Positions 19,388 to 29,800 of a stretch of 57,235 bases of DNA are shown in pieces. Below the pieces are notes generated by a model. The model searched no databases, was not told the DNA's origin, and saw only the letters and a list, made by a program, of their open reading frames with translations. A program made the translations under genes and the position numbers. Within the stretch, counting starts at the first letter, position 1, and each line of letters starts with the position of its first letter. Source of the DNA: an uncultured Cryomorphaceae bacterium (GTDB taxonomy: Bacteria > Bacteroidota > Bacteroidia > Flavobacteriales > Schleiferiaceae); assembly GCA_913043005.1 (NCBI GenBank), contig CAJWKU010000011.1, positions 1-57,235 of the forward strand. The letters are read 5' to 3'.

Positions 19388-20389
19388 CTAATTTATGCGA
19401 ATAGAGCTTAGCGCAGCTTCAAGCTCTAGCATCATTTTTCTTTTTTTGGAGCTTGGAGCATATACCAAACTGGTCATTGATATTCTTTTGTTTTGTTTTT
19501 CGTCAAAAAAAGTATATGTAACAAATGGCCCCCCCCCAAAACCCCCCTCAGTTCTGAAGAGCCCCCGTTGCTCTATGACATACTTCCCATCTATATTACT
19601 ATAGTTTAAATCAATAGAAACATCCGTTTCAATTTTTAAAAAGCTTTTATTTTCAGCTCCCTCGAAATATTTTTTTAATAATTTATTTTGTTCTGACAAG
19701 ATAACCGCTTCAGTATCATATATACTATCGAAATAAGGCGCAGACCACGCTATTAAGTATTGAATACTTTTTTTGGTATCAGCTCTGAGGATTTTAATAT
19801 CCTTTTTATCCAATGTTGTCTTATATCCTTTTGGTATAAGCATATGCTTAATTCCCACTTTTTTTAGGGATTCTGGAAGGTTCTTTTGAGAATTTCTAGA
19901 AATACGACTAAGTAAAATAGAATTATCATGTCTCTCAAACTGCTTAATGAGTCTAGTCGCATTTGATTTAAATAATTGAGTTACTCTTTTGGCTGATGGA
20001 GCAATAATTTGAATAACTAATTGAGGCTCTGACCAAACATTTTTTTTCACAATAATCGAGCTAGAGTCGGGTATAACAATTATTGAAAGAATACTCTTTG
20101 ATCTTCTTGTGATTTGGGAAATACTCTTAATAGGCAGCCTCGAAAGATCAAATTTTGATTCATTTTGTGGCAGCCCAAGCACAGGGCGAGCGAGCTCTTC
20201 CACAAATGATCGCCCACAAAGTTTCCAAAGGTCATCATCGCAAAATATAGTTAATTCATTATGTGTTCCATTTGATGATGGAAGGCTATACTTTGAAATC
20301 GAATTGGATCCGCCATCAATATCAACAGAGCTATTACAACTCGGTTGGAAAAAAATAGAAAATATTAAGACAACTTTGATCGTTTTCAA
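19388..20389 (-). CDS. DUF4837 family lipoprotein
   Basis: The 333-residue protein carries a lipoprotein signal with lipidation Cys18 in FFQPSC and the DUF4837 core: PSSNGTHNELTIFCDDDLW (about 37-55), then GLPQNESKFDL (about 92-102). DUF4837 is a Bacteroidota family of unknown function, presumably envelope-associated. Its gene is last in the long minus-strand housekeeping run, 4 bases after the lytic transglycosylase gene. Near the end of the coding sequence, GGFGGGP is encoded by a 6-G run, four T and a 9-G run (plus-strand C runs at 19542-19547 and 19529-19537), unusual in so AT-rich a region and a possible slippage site. Confidence 0.82.
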   Translation of the reverse strand: MKTIKVVLIFSIFFQPSCNSSVDIDGGSNSISKYSLPSSNGTHNELTIFCDDDLWKLCGRSFVEELARPVLGLPQNESKFDLSRLPIKSISQITRRSKSILSIIVIPDSSSIIVKKNVWSEPQLVIQIIAPSAKRVTQLFKSNATRLIKQFERHDNSILLSRISRNSQKNLPESLKKVGIKHMLIPKGYKTTLDKKDIKILRADTKKSIQYLIAWSAPYFDSIYDTEAVILSEQNKLLKKYFEGAENKSFLKIETDVSIDLNYSNIDGKYVIEQRGLFRTEGGFGGGPFVTYTFFDEKQNKRISMTSLVYAPSSKKRKMMLELEAALSSIRIN

Positions 20390-20393
20390 GATA

Positions 20394-21623
20394 TTATATT
20401 TTTAATTTTTGACCAATTCGAATTCTTGTGCTTCTTAGATTATTCCAACGCTTAATATCCCTAACTTTTAAATTATATTTTTCAGCTATCTCACCGAGAG
20501 TGTCGCCACTTCTGACAATATGAACTCTTCCTGAAGCCAATTTCCAAGGAGGAGGTAAAGGAGTCTTTTGTAATCTTATGGATGTCATTCTATAAAGAGA
20601 GTCAGCGACAAAAGAAAGTTCCATCATTTTATTTTTTGGAATATAAAAAATATACGGAATATTATTTTTTGGAGGAGGTACATACTGATGTTTGTATTGG
20701 GGGTTTAAATCTTTAATAATGGACGAATCAATTGATAGCAAATATGCAATATCGAATAAGTGTATTCCTTTTTCTGCTTTAATAGTGTCCACTTGAAAAT
20801 AGTTAATTTTTTGATCTGTGCTGACAACCCCATGTGTGCCGGAATAGTTCATCACATATATGGCAGAAATCAAAGAAGGAATATAATTAGCCGTTTCTCT
20901 GGGTAAATAGGGACGAATCTCCCAAAAGTTTTTCCCCCCACCGGAATTTCGAATGGCTTTAGTCACATTTCCAGGCCCAGCATTATAGGCGGCAATAGCT
21001 AATCCCCAGTCACCAAATAAGTCATATAATTTCTTAAAGTATCGACATGCCGCATCTGTGGATAGAAATGGATCCATCCGTTGATCAACATAAGAGCTAA
21101 TCTCAAGACCCTGCATTTTTCCGGTAGCATACATGAATTGCCAAAGACCCGTCGCGCCAGCTTTACTCTTTGCTTTTGGGTTAAGTGCGCTTTCGATTAT
21201 TGGTATAAATTTTAATTCTAATGGCAATCCATATTGGTCTAAAACAGATTCAAATAATGGGAAATAGAATTCAGAACGGGATTTAAGATTTTTAACAAAA
21301 TCAAAGTTTTGCCCAAGATAATATTTGATAATATTTCGAACTTCATCCGTTAACCTGAGATCTAAAGGGGTATTATCATCTAATTTCTTTATTCTTTGGG
21401 CAAGAATAGAATCATGTAATTGACGGATTCCTAAACTGTTATTACTGGGCTGATCAAATTCGTGTAACAAATAATTTTCAACCCATTTATTAAGAACAAA
21501 ATGGATGTAAGCAGAATCGATTTTTTCCGGAGTTGCATCTTTTTGGATACTGTCGACATTTCTATTTTGCCCATTTACTGGCAGTGAAAAAATTACAAAA
21601 AAAACAAAATATAACCGAATCAT
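20394..21623 (-). CDS. Lytic transglycosylase with LysM domain (MltD-like)
   Basis: The 409-residue protein cleaves peptidoglycan glycan strands. A signal peptide covers about 1-18. The SLT domain (about 125-265) has the catalytic-glutamate motif IIESALNPKAKSKAGATGLWQFM, followed by AIAAYNAGPGNVTKA. A LysM peptidoglycan-binding repeat ends the protein (about 364-408, VRSGDTLGEIAEKYN). The architecture is that of MltD with a single LysM. The gene begins one base from the end of gatA. Confidence 0.92.
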   Translation of the reverse strand: MIRLYFVFFVIFSLPVNGQNRNVDSIQKDATPEKIDSAYIHFVLNKWVENYLLHEFDQPSNNSLGIRQLHDSILAQRIKKLDDNTPLDLRLTDEVRNIIKYYLGQNFDFVKNLKSRSEFYFPLFESVLDQYGLPLELKFIPIIESALNPKAKSKAGATGLWQFMYATGKMQGLEISSYVDQRMDPFLSTDAACRYFKKLYDLFGDWGLAIAAYNAGPGNVTKAIRNSGGGKNFWEIRPYLPRETANYIPSLISAIYVMNYSGTHGVVSTDQKINYFQVDTIKAEKGIHLFDIAYLLSIDSSIIKDLNPQYKHQYVPPPKNNIPYIFYIPKNKMMELSFVADSLYRMTSIRLQKTPLPPPWKLASGRVHIVRSGDTLGEIAEKYNLKVRDIKRWNNLRSTRIRIGQKLKI

Positions 21624-23045
21624 TTAATTTACTGATTCAATAACTTTTGCGATCGCAAAAATAGACTGTTCGTCAAAATTAGATCCCATGATTTGCATTC
21701 CATACGGCAATCCATTGCTGTGAGTGCCTATTGGAATTGAAATAGCGGGTATGCCAGAAAGGGGAGCCTGAACGGTAAACATATCTTCCAAATAAAGTAT
21801 CGTAGGATCAGCATACTCTTGACCCAGGGGAAATGCTGTGCTTGGTGTTGTTGGGCCAATTATTCCATCTAGACCGTCAAGATCCTTGATGGTTGAGTCT
21901 CTTACTACTCTTCTCGCTTTTTGAGCTTTTCCATAAAATGCGTCATAATATCCGCTGCTTAAAACAAATGTGCCTAGCATGATTCTGCGTTTCACTTCTT
22001 CTCCAAAACCGTCACTTCGGGACTTTTTATAAAGAGACTCGAGATCTGTAAAATTTGAATTTCTGTGACCTATATGAATCCCATCATACCGCGCTAAGTT
22101 TGAACTTGCCTCTGCTGTTGTTAAAATATAATATATCGGGATTAAGCTGTCGAAAAACGGGAATTCTAATTCTACAATTTTGTTACCGGAGAGCTTTAAT
22201 TTCTCTACTGTCTCTATAAATTTTTGACGAATTTCAGGATCAAGAGCTGGTGAATCTATCATGCTTTTATAGTACCCAAGCCTTAGCGTCTTTTTTTTAT
22301 TTTTTACATCAAGCATTTTAGGTACTTCCAACTCAGAACATGTTGTATCATAGTCATCTTTACCAGAAATAACTTCTGTTATGATGGCTAAATCTTCCAA
22401 AGAAGATGCTATCGGTCCAACTTGATCAAAAGATGAGGCATATGCAATAACACCATGTCTTGAGACTCTACCATAAGTGGGCTTTATTCCATAAACACCA
22501 CAGAAAGCTGCTGGTTGCCGAATTGAACCCCCGGTATCAGAACCGAGAGAGGCGTGACAGAGCCCTGCTGCAACTGCAGCAGCTGAACCCCCGGAGGACC
22601 CTCCTGGTGTCATTAAAGGGTTTAAAGGGTTTTTGACAGGCCCGTAAAAAGAGGTTTCGCTAGAAGATCCCATTGCGAATTCATCTCCCCCGGTTCGTCC
22701 TATAATGATGGCATCAGCATCTAATAGTTTTTGCACCACAGTGGAATTAAATTGTGATTCAAAATCTTTTAACATTTTAGAACTTGCACTGACTTTATGA
22801 CCAGCATAGCATAAATTATCTTTGATTGCTATTATCATTCCAGCCAACTTACCTGAATTCCCATTCATAAATTTTCTATCTACCTCCACGGCTTTAGAAA
22901 TGGCAGAATCCTCAAAAAGTTCGATAAAAATGTTTAGATCAGATTTTTCATGAGCTAGATCAATAAAATATTTTACCTCTTGAACACAAGAGGTTTTTCC
23001 GGCAGTTATTGCCGACTGAAGCTCACTTAGATTAATTTGAGTCAC
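21624..23045 (-). CDS. gatA: Asp-tRNA(Asn)/Glu-tRNA(Gln) amidotransferase subunit A
   Basis: GatA is the amidase subunit that releases ammonia from glutamine for conversion of misacylated Glu-tRNA(Gln) and Asp-tRNA(Asn). The 473-residue protein has the amidase-signature triad region: the catalytic Lys in AIKDNLC (about 73), the cis-Ser in [14 protein letters not shown] (about 147-160) and the nucleophile Ser in [13 protein letters not shown] (about 167-179). Its start overlaps the tatA stop codon by 4 bases. GatB and GatC are not in the window. A tRNA-Gln gene is present at the right end. Confidence 0.95.
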   Translation of the reverse strand: MTQINLSELQSAITAGKTSCVQEVKYFIDLAHEKSDLNIFIELFEDSAISKAVEVDRKFMNGNSGKLAGMIIAIKDNLCYAGHKVSASSKMLKDFESQFNSTVVQKLLDADAIIIGRTGGDEFAMGSSSETSFYGPVKNPLNPLMTPGGSSGGSAAAVAAGLCHASLGSDTGGSIRQPAAFCGVYGIKPTYGRVSRHGVIAYASSFDQVGPIASSLEDLAIITEVISGKDDYDTTCSELEVPKMLDVKNKKKTLRLGYYKSMIDSPALDPEIRQKFIETVEKLKLSGNKIVELEFPFFDSLIPIYYILTTAEASSNLARYDGIHIGHRNSNFTDLESLYKKSRSDGFGEEVKRRIMLGTFVLSSGYYDAFYGKAQKARRVVRDSTIKDLDGLDGIIGPTTPSTAFPLGQEYADPTILYLEDMFTVQAPLSGIPAISIPIGTHSNGLPYGMQIMGSNFDEQSIFAIAKVIESVN

Positions 23046-23236
23046 GCTTTTTTTTCCGCCGAATCGTTTTCGTCGTCGTCCTCTTCTTTGACGGCTTTTT
23101 TAAATTCCTTAAGTCCTCCACCAAGCCCTTTCATCAATTCAGGGATCTTACGACCTCCGAATAATAATAAGACTATAGCGAGAATCAAGACAATTTGCCA
23201 TGGGCCGATCATTCCTAAAAAAATGCTTAAAGTCAT
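23042..23236 (-). CDS. tatA: Sec-independent translocase protein TatA
   Basis: TatA forms the pore-like component of the twin-arginine pathway, exporting folded proteins. The 64-residue protein has an N-terminal membrane helix (about 5-22), the hinge [17 protein letters not shown] starting an amphipathic helix, and an acidic/lysine-rich tail. It overlaps gatA by 4 bases (ATGA), so the two are coupled. A possible -7 element TACTTTTA lies about 15 bases upstream. Confidence 0.93.
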   Translation of the reverse strand: MTLSIFLGMIGPWQIVLILAIVLLLFGGRKIPELMKGLGGGLKEFKKAVKEEDDDENDSAEKKA

Positions 23237-23280
23237 TTTAATTTTATTTAATAATGGTAAAAGTACAAATCCATAATTGG

Positions 23281-24276
23281 TTAGCTCAGCTTTTCAGATA
23301 ACTCTTGAAGTACTTTTTTAGGAGATTTCTCGTCATAAAGTATTTTATATACAGCTGAAGCAATCGGCATTTTGACATTTTTGGATTTTTTTATTCCTCG
23401 AATGTGCTTTGTGGCGAAGTATCCTTCAGCGACCATACTCATTTCTAATATTGCGGAACGAACGGTATATCCTTTACCAATTAATCCACCCAGTGTTCGA
23501 TTTCTGCTAAAAGGAGAATACATAGTTACAAATAAGTCACCAGAGTATGCGGTTTTGGAAATGTCCCTTTTTAATGGACTGACTGCTTTTATAAAACGCT
23601 TCATTTCTCTTATAGAATTTGATACGAGTACGGCTTGAAAATTGTCTCCGTAGCCCAGACTTTGAGAAATACCGGCGGCAAGAGCGTAAATATTTTTAAG
23701 AATTGAGGCATACTCGGCCCCGTGAATGTCTTCAGTGCGGTTGGTTTGGATATTAGCTGATCCAAGTTTTTTTGAGATTAACTTAGAGAGCCCTTTATTT
23801 TGAGATGCTACGGTTAAATATGAAAGCCTTTCAAGCGCAACTTCTTCAGCATGGCACGGCCCTAAAATCGCTCCAAAATCATTGTAAGTTAAATTGAATT
23901 CTGAATGAAGATAATCCCCAACTGTTTGATGAGTTTCAGGAACAATTCCTTTAATTGCTGAAATGACTAATTTATCTTTAATTATTTTCTTTAAAGGAGA
24001 GATAGCGTCTACAACATATGCCGAGGGAATAGCTAATATTAATATGTCAGCATTCATTGCAATCTTTAGTATGTCGCTGTCTATGTTGATTTTATCAACA
24101 TCAAGTTCTGCATCTGTAAGATACTTAGGGTTATGCTGATGAAGTTCAATATGAATAATGGAAGCTTCGTCTCGAATCCACCAACCTAAACTATCACAGT
24201 TTTGACTAATAAGTTTGACCAGAGCAGTTGCCCATGAACCACTTCCTAAAATTGCTATCGAACTGTTTTTCTTCAT
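23281..24276 (-). CDS. gpsA: Glycerol-3-phosphate dehydrogenase [NAD(P)+]
   Basis: GpsA reduces dihydroxyacetone phosphate to sn-glycerol 3-phosphate for phospholipid synthesis. The 331-residue protein has the N-terminal dinucleotide-binding motif [11 protein letters not shown] (about 9-19), the LGPCHAEE motif (about 141-148; GPSHAEE in many relatives) and the catalytic-lysine segment [12 protein letters not shown] (about 192-203). It lies 44 bases before tatA and 15 bases after the M28 peptidase gene on the same strand. Confidence 0.93.
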   Translation of the reverse strand: MKKNSSIAILGSGSWATALVKLISQNCDSLGWWIRDEASIIHIELHQHNPKYLTDAELDVDKINIDSDILKIAMNADILILAIPSAYVVDAISPLKKIIKDKLVISAIKGIVPETHQTVGDYLHSEFNLTYNDFGAILGPCHAEEVALERLSYLTVASQNKGLSKLISKKLGSANIQTNRTEDIHGAEYASILKNIYALAAGISQSLGYGDNFQAVLVSNSIREMKRFIKAVSPLKRDISKTAYSGDLFVTMYSPFSRNRTLGGLIGKGYTVRSAILEMSMVAEGYFATKHIRGIKKSKNVKMPIASAVYKILYDEKSPKKVLQELSEKLS

Positions 24277-24291
24277 AGACGATATTTTATT

Positions 24292-25698
24292 TTAGAGTAG
24301 GCTTGATTGGTATTTGAAGTGAGGGAATTTATTTAAGTTTTGTAATATCTGGAGAACAACTTCTGTTATTTTCACAAGGCCTGGGCCATCAATTTTCTCA
24401 AAATCATCACTTGGGGAATGATAATCCTTGTGAATTCCAGTATGTAACATTATAGCTGGAATGCCAGCATCGATAAATGCATAGTGATCAGATCTTGGAA
24501 ATATCTCTGGCACATTTTTAATATTGATTTCTGTTTTAGGTAAATCATTAATAATGGTTCTCCATTCTAATGCACTTGATGTTGCATAAATTGTCAGTGA
24601 ATCAGAATTATTTAACCGACCAACCATATCAATATTTATCATCTGTGAAATTGTATTAGGGTCGAGAGGACAGTTTTTAACAAAGTGCTTTGAACCAATT
24701 AACCCGTCTTCTTCTCCTGAAAAAGCAAGAAATATCACATTACTCTTTTGCAAGTCAGAATTAAGACTTAATTGATTTAGTACTTCCAGCATAACACTAA
24801 CACCACTTGCATTATCGTCGGCACCATTATAGATTCGACCGGAGAGCTCCTTGCTACCATGGTACTCTCCTTTTCCAAGGTGGTCATAATGTGCTCCAAT
24901 AAGAACAGTATTCTCCGCACCCAAGTCAAGCATTCCACCTATATTAAACCCTTCATCATTACGCTTCGAAATTTTGGTCACCATAATTATCGGTTTTTTA
25001 CTTCTATGAATTTTATTTGACCACTTTTTCCCAAAAATCATAGAGACATTGGCACCGGCTTCTTTCAGCTTTAAAAAAGTATACTTTGAGATTTCATCTC
25101 TTCTATTATTTCTCTTTGAAAGCAGAATAATATCTTTCGCGCCTCTTTTTTTTGCTTCTTTAATACGGCTTAAAATTTTTGATTGATTTCCAGCTCTTTT
25201 CTTTTTATTCTTGGGAACATTTAATTCTATTAAGACTAATTTGCCATCCAATGAGATTTCTGAAATGCTTTTATAATCATTAATTGAATCACTGTGAATT
25301 CCGTGTGAAACATAAACGACTTCTCCAATAAAATCCTTTGTCAAGGAGTAAGGAGAAATGTATAGTTTTTTGCCTAAATAGAGAGTGTCTTTAGCGATTA
25401 CTATATAATTTCTGTTCTTTTGAATTTCCGTTGGTCTTGGGATATCAAATGCTTGCTTATAACCCTCATTAAATAATGGTTTTAAACCAACCCGCTGGAA
25501 AGCGTCCTGTATATGTTCTGAAGCTAAATTTGCACCAGGCGTACCAGGAAGCCTGCCAGAAAGATCATCAGAGGACAAGAACTCAATGTCCTTCATCAAA
25601 CGAATTTCAACTTCTTTATGAATAAAATTGAAAGGTTCAATTTGACCTTTTACACATATGCTTAGACAGGAGAAAAAAGTTATAATTAGGTATTTCAT
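24292..25698 (-). CDS. Secreted M28-family zinc aminopeptidase
   Basis: The 468-residue protein has a signal peptide (about 1-18), an intervening PA-like region (about 100-240) and a C-terminal M28 peptidase domain (about 255-460). Zinc-site motifs are visible: GAHYDHLGKG with His and a following Asp, NGADDNASGVSVMLEV with the bridging Asp, FSGEEDGLIGSKHF with the Glu pair, INIDMVGR with Asp, and the late His in ALHTGIHKDYH. It likely removes N-terminal residues from peptides in the periplasm or outside the cell. The gene lies between lspA and gpsA and is probably co-transcribed. Confidence 0.9.
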   Translation of the reverse strand: MKYLIITFFSCLSICVKGQIEPFNFIHKEVEIRLMKDIEFLSSDDLSGRLPGTPGANLASEHIQDAFQRVGLKPLFNEGYKQAFDIPRPTEIQKNRNYIVIAKDTLYLGKKLYISPYSLTKDFIGEVVYVSHGIHSDSINDYKSISEISLDGKLVLIELNVPKNKKKRAGNQSKILSRIKEAKKRGAKDIILLSKRNNRRDEISKYTFLKLKEAGANVSMIFGKKWSNKIHRSKKPIIMVTKISKRNDEGFNIGGMLDLGAENTVLIGAHYDHLGKGEYHGSKELSGRIYNGADDNASGVSVMLEVLNQLSLNSDLQKSNVIFLAFSGEEDGLIGSKHFVKNCPLDPNTISQMINIDMVGRLNNSDSLTIYATSSALEWRTIINDLPKTEINIKNVPEIFPRSDHYAFIDAGIPAIMLHTGIHKDYHSPSDDFEKIDGPGLVKITEVVLQILQNLNKFPHFKYQSSLL

Positions 25699-25719
25699 TA
25701 CGAATGAACTTCTATATTT

Positions 25720-26364
25720 CTATTTAGAATTTCCCCAATTTTCAGCTTTTCTTGAACTTAAATACAAAAGAATCACGCCAATAGTCACGCATGAATCAGC
25801 CACATTAAAAATAGGGCGAAAAAAAACAAAGTATTCACCGCCCCATATAGGAATCCATGAGGGTAGGACCCCTTTCCAAAGCGGGAAGTAAAGCATATCT
25901 ACAACATTACCTAAAAGCATTGGAGCATAACCAATAGTATTGAACTCTGCAACTCCAGAATACATTACCCATTGATTATAATGTTCATTATAAACCAAAC
26001 CTTTATCAAATATTAAACCGTAAAATAAGCTATCTAAAACGTTACCAAGTGCGCCAGCCAGAACAACACCGAATGAGATTAGAACAAATTGCCTAGCGCC
26101 TCCTTTGGCAAGTCGAAACATGTACCAAAGAATTCCAAGTATTGCAATAACTCTAAACGAACTTAGAATATATTTCCCAATAATGCCTCCCCACTCAATA
26201 CCGAAAGCCATTCCCGGGTTTTCTGTAAAATGGAGTTGGAACCATTCAGTTAATACAATACTTTCCCCTAATGCAAGGTTTGATTTGATCCATAATTTCG
26301 ATGCCTGGTCTAGAAAAACCAGACAAATTGAAATGATAAATGGAAGGCGTAGAGCCTTATTCAC
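25720..26364 (-). CDS. lspA: Lipoprotein signal peptidase (signal peptidase II)
   Basis: LspA cleaves signal peptides of diacylglyceryl-modified prolipoproteins in the inner membrane, and several such lipoproteins (GldH, DUF4837, DUF4292) are encoded in this window. The 214-residue protein has four predicted membrane segments and both catalytic aspartates, in GNVLDSLFYG (about 109-118) and FNVADSCVTIG (about 187-197). An insertion between them (about 120-175) is typical of Bacteroidota LspA. The start overlaps the upstream dksA-like gene by 4 bases. Confidence 0.94.
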   Translation of the reverse strand: MNKALRLPFIISICLVFLDQASKLWIKSNLALGESIVLTEWFQLHFTENPGMAFGIEWGGIIGKYILSSFRVIAILGILWYMFRLAKGGARQFVLISFGVVLAGALGNVLDSLFYGLIFDKGLVYNEHYNQWVMYSGVAEFNTIGYAPMLLGNVVDMLYFPLWKGVLPSWIPIWGGEYFVFFRPIFNVADSCVTIGVILLYLSSRKAENWGNSK

Positions 26365-26741
26365 CTTTGTTTTAACTTGGCTTCCATGCTCATAGTTGCA
26401 TGAGGAACAAGCTTGAGGCGTTCTTTTTCAACAAGCTTACCAGTAACCTTACAAATTCCATATGTTTTGTTTGAAATTCTAGTTAAAGCAGCTCTTAGGT
26501 CACGTAAAAATTTTTCTTGACGAGATGCTAACTGAGCGTTAGCTTCTTTACTCATGGTTTCAGACCCTTCTTCAAAGCTCTTAAAGCTAGGAGCAGTGTC
26601 TTCTGTTCCATTATCCATATTATTTGTAAACTGCTCACGAAGAATGTGTAAATCTTCTTCAGCTTTGTCAATTTTACTTTGAATAAGAACTCGAAACTCT
26701 TCAAGCTCTTTATCACTATATCTTATTTTTTCTTTTTCCAT
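26361..26741 (-). CDS. TraR/DksA family protein lacking the zinc-finger cysteines
   Basis: The 126-residue protein is a DksA/TraR homologue of the type common in Bacteroidota. It has a coiled-coil N-terminal half (about 1-90) and a C-terminal segment TYGICKVTGKLVEKERLKLVPHAT. Only one cysteine remains where the family has a C4 zinc finger. DksA relatives bind the RNA polymerase secondary channel and modulate transcription with ppGpp, but whether this variant does so is not shown by sequence. It is coupled to lspA by a 4-base overlap. A 98-base gap from ileS contains a possible -7 element (TATATTCG, minus strand, 26768-26775), suggesting its own promoter. Confidence 0.86.
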   Translation of the reverse strand: MEKEKIRYSDKELEEFRVLIQSKIDKAEEDLHILREQFTNNMDNGTEDTAPSFKSFEEGSETMSKEANAQLASRQEKFLRDLRAALTRISNKTYGICKVTGKLVEKERLKLVPHATMSMEAKLKQR

Positions 26742-26839
26742 AATTGTATTGAAAAACTACTTGTCGCCGAATATAATCAAATAAGCTTAAGGTATTCAGA
26801 AATAATACATACTTGAAATTTAAATATACGCTGAAATGA

Positions 26840-29800
26840 TCATTTTTTAAGTCCGAAAATCATATCGTGTCCATCAAGCTCTACTTGAGAAACAATTACG
26901 TCATTCGGAATAGAAGAGCTGTAATTTAGCGAAATAGCGAGAACCTCACTCGAGACATAATTCGAGTGTGCTTTAATGGCGTTAATAATTTTTAAATCAC
27001 CATTTACCCACAAATTAATTCTATCAGTTATATCAAAGTTTTGCTCTTTTCGGATTGTCTGAATACGATTTACAGCTTCTCTAGCTAATCCTTCTTGAAT
27101 GAGTTCTGGACTTAATTTTAGATCTACCGCTATAGTGACACCTTGCTCTGAGGCAACAGCCATTCCCGGTATATCATCTGTGGTTATGTCAACATCTTCA
27201 TTAGTTATTTTAAACACTGAAGCGGATAATTTCAAGTCTAGATTATGGTTTTCTTCAAGGGTTTTTAATTCTTTTGGAGAAAGAATTCTTATTGCTTCAG
27301 CAACTTCATTCATTGCCTTTCCTGCTTTGCGTCCGAGTGTTTTAAAATTCGGCTTACCACGTTTTACAAAAATTCCCGAATCTTCTTTTATCAATTTAAT
27401 TTCTTTTGCATTTACTTCTGAGAGAATTAGGGACTTTATGGCCAAAATATCATTTTCTTGAGAGCCACTAAATACAGGAATAATTATTCTTGATATGGGT
27501 TGACGAACTCGGATGCCTTCTTTTTTTCTGATGCTTAAAACCAAGGAACTCATTAATTGAGCTAGCGACATTCTCCTCTCTAAATCTTTACGAATTTTTA
27601 GTTCGTTAGAAACAGGAAAATCAGATAAATGAACAGAACGCGAGGTTTTTGTCAAATCTTGATAAAGTTGATCGGCATAAAAGGGCGCAACTGGGGCAAT
27701 AAGCTTTGCGATAGTAGTTAAGCATGAGTAAAGAGTTTGATAAGCCCCCAGTTTATCTTGCCCCATTTCGCCTTTCCAAAATCTTCGTCTGCAAAGACGA
27801 ACATACCAATTACTCAACTCGTTTTGAACAAAATCACTGATAGGACGAAATGCTTTAGTTGGCTCAAAATCATCTAATTTCTCAGTAACCTCTTTGATTA
27901 GACTATTTAATTTCGATAAAATCCAATGATCTATTTCTAAAAGGTTGTTCTGCGAAACTGCCTCAGCTAAAGGGTCGAATCTATCAACATTTGCATAAAG
28001 AGAAAAGAAGCTGTAGGAATTATGAAGTGTGCCAAAAAATTTTCTTTGAATTTCTTTTACGCCAGCAAAATCAAACTTTAGGTTATCCCAAGGTTGAGAA
28101 TTGGTAATCATATACCATCTTAAAGCATCAGCACCATAATCATTTATTGCTTGAAATGGATCAATAGCGTTACCTAATCTTTTAGACATTTTTTGTCCAT
28201 TTTTATCCAACACCAGACCATTAGAGATTACAGCTTTGTAGGCCACAGAATCAAAAGCTAAACCAGCAATAGCATGCATTGTAAAAAACCACCCGCGCGT
28301 TTGATCTACGCCTTCAGCGATGAAGCTAGCCGGAAATTCTTTTTTTGAATCAATCAGGTCTTTATTTTCAAATGGATAATGTATTTGCGCATAAGGCATT
28401 GCGCCAGAGTCAAACCAAACGTCAATGAGATCCGTTTCTCGATACATTGCTTCTCCAACTGAAGAGGTTAATATCCAATTATCAACATGTGGTCGATGGA
28501 GATCTATTTGTGAATAATTTTCATCACTAAAATCACCCGCTACAAATAATTCTAATGGGTTTGAGTTCATATGTCCGGCAACTACACTTTTCTGCAATTC
28601 TTGTTTTAATGTATGAATTGAGTCTATTATTTTTTCTTCGCTACCATCTTCTGTTCTCCATATAGGTAATGGGATTCCCCAATATCTACTCCTACTTAAA
28701 TTCCAATCGTTCAAGTTTTCTAACCAATTTCCAAATCGGCCTGTTCCTGTTGATTCCGGCTTCCATAGAATTTCCTTATTCAAATCTTGCAGTTGCTTCT
28801 TAATTGCTGTTGTTTTTATGAACCAACTATCCATGGGGTAGTAAAGAATTGGCTTATCAGTTCTCCAACAATGCGGATAGCTATGAGAATATTTCTGAAT
28901 TTTAAATGCTTTTCCTTCTTTTTTTAGTTGAATACTTATTTGCTCATCTACGCTCAGTTTTGGCCGTTCATCATCTAAATAATATTCTATTTTGACATAT
29001 TGACCAGCTAAATCTCCCATGCAGTCAATAAAACGGCCTTGTAAATCAACGAGAGGAACAGGGTTTCCAGAATTATCTATAACGAGCATTGGTGGAACAC
29101 CAAATTCTTTGGCAACTCGAGCGTCATCGGCACCAAATGTTGGAGCCGTATGAACAATACCGGTTCCATCAGAAGTTGTTACAAAATCACCTGGAATAAT
29201 TTTAAAGGCATTCTCAGGGTTTTCATATGGCTCTGCATAAGGCAATAAGGGCTCATATCTGAATCCAATAAATTCTTTACCAAGATGCTCGGATAGTTTT
29301 TGCCACGGCAACACTTTGCCTTCTGGAAGATCAGAAATATTCTCGTCTTCTTTTCGGAAGTAATGAAATATCAAATCACTTGCAATTATTACCTCTTGAG
29401 GTTCTTTGGTGTAAGGATTGTAGGTGGAAATTCTGCTGTATTTGATTTTTTTGCCTATTGTTAAAGCGGTATTTGAGGGCAATGTCCAAGGAGTAGTTGT
29501 CCATGCCATAAAATGAACGCTAGAATCACCAAAAAGAGATAAGCTTTTTTTAGATGAAATTATTTTAAATAGAGCTGTTGCACTTACGTCTTTAACTTCT
29601 CGATAACAACCAGGCTGATTCAGTTCATGTGAACTTAATCCGGTTCCCGCTTTAGGTGAATAAGGCTGAATAGTATAACCCTTATATAGAAAACCTTTTT
29701 TATGAATTTCGGATAGAAGCCACCAAACCGACTCCATGTATTTAGACCTGTAAGTGATATATGCGTCTTCAGTATTAACCCAATAACCCATTTTCTCGGT

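Noticed and set aside
23037-23276. 79-residue plus-strand frame across tatA
   Set aside because: Mirror frame of tatA and its upstream region. tatA itself has clear family features.
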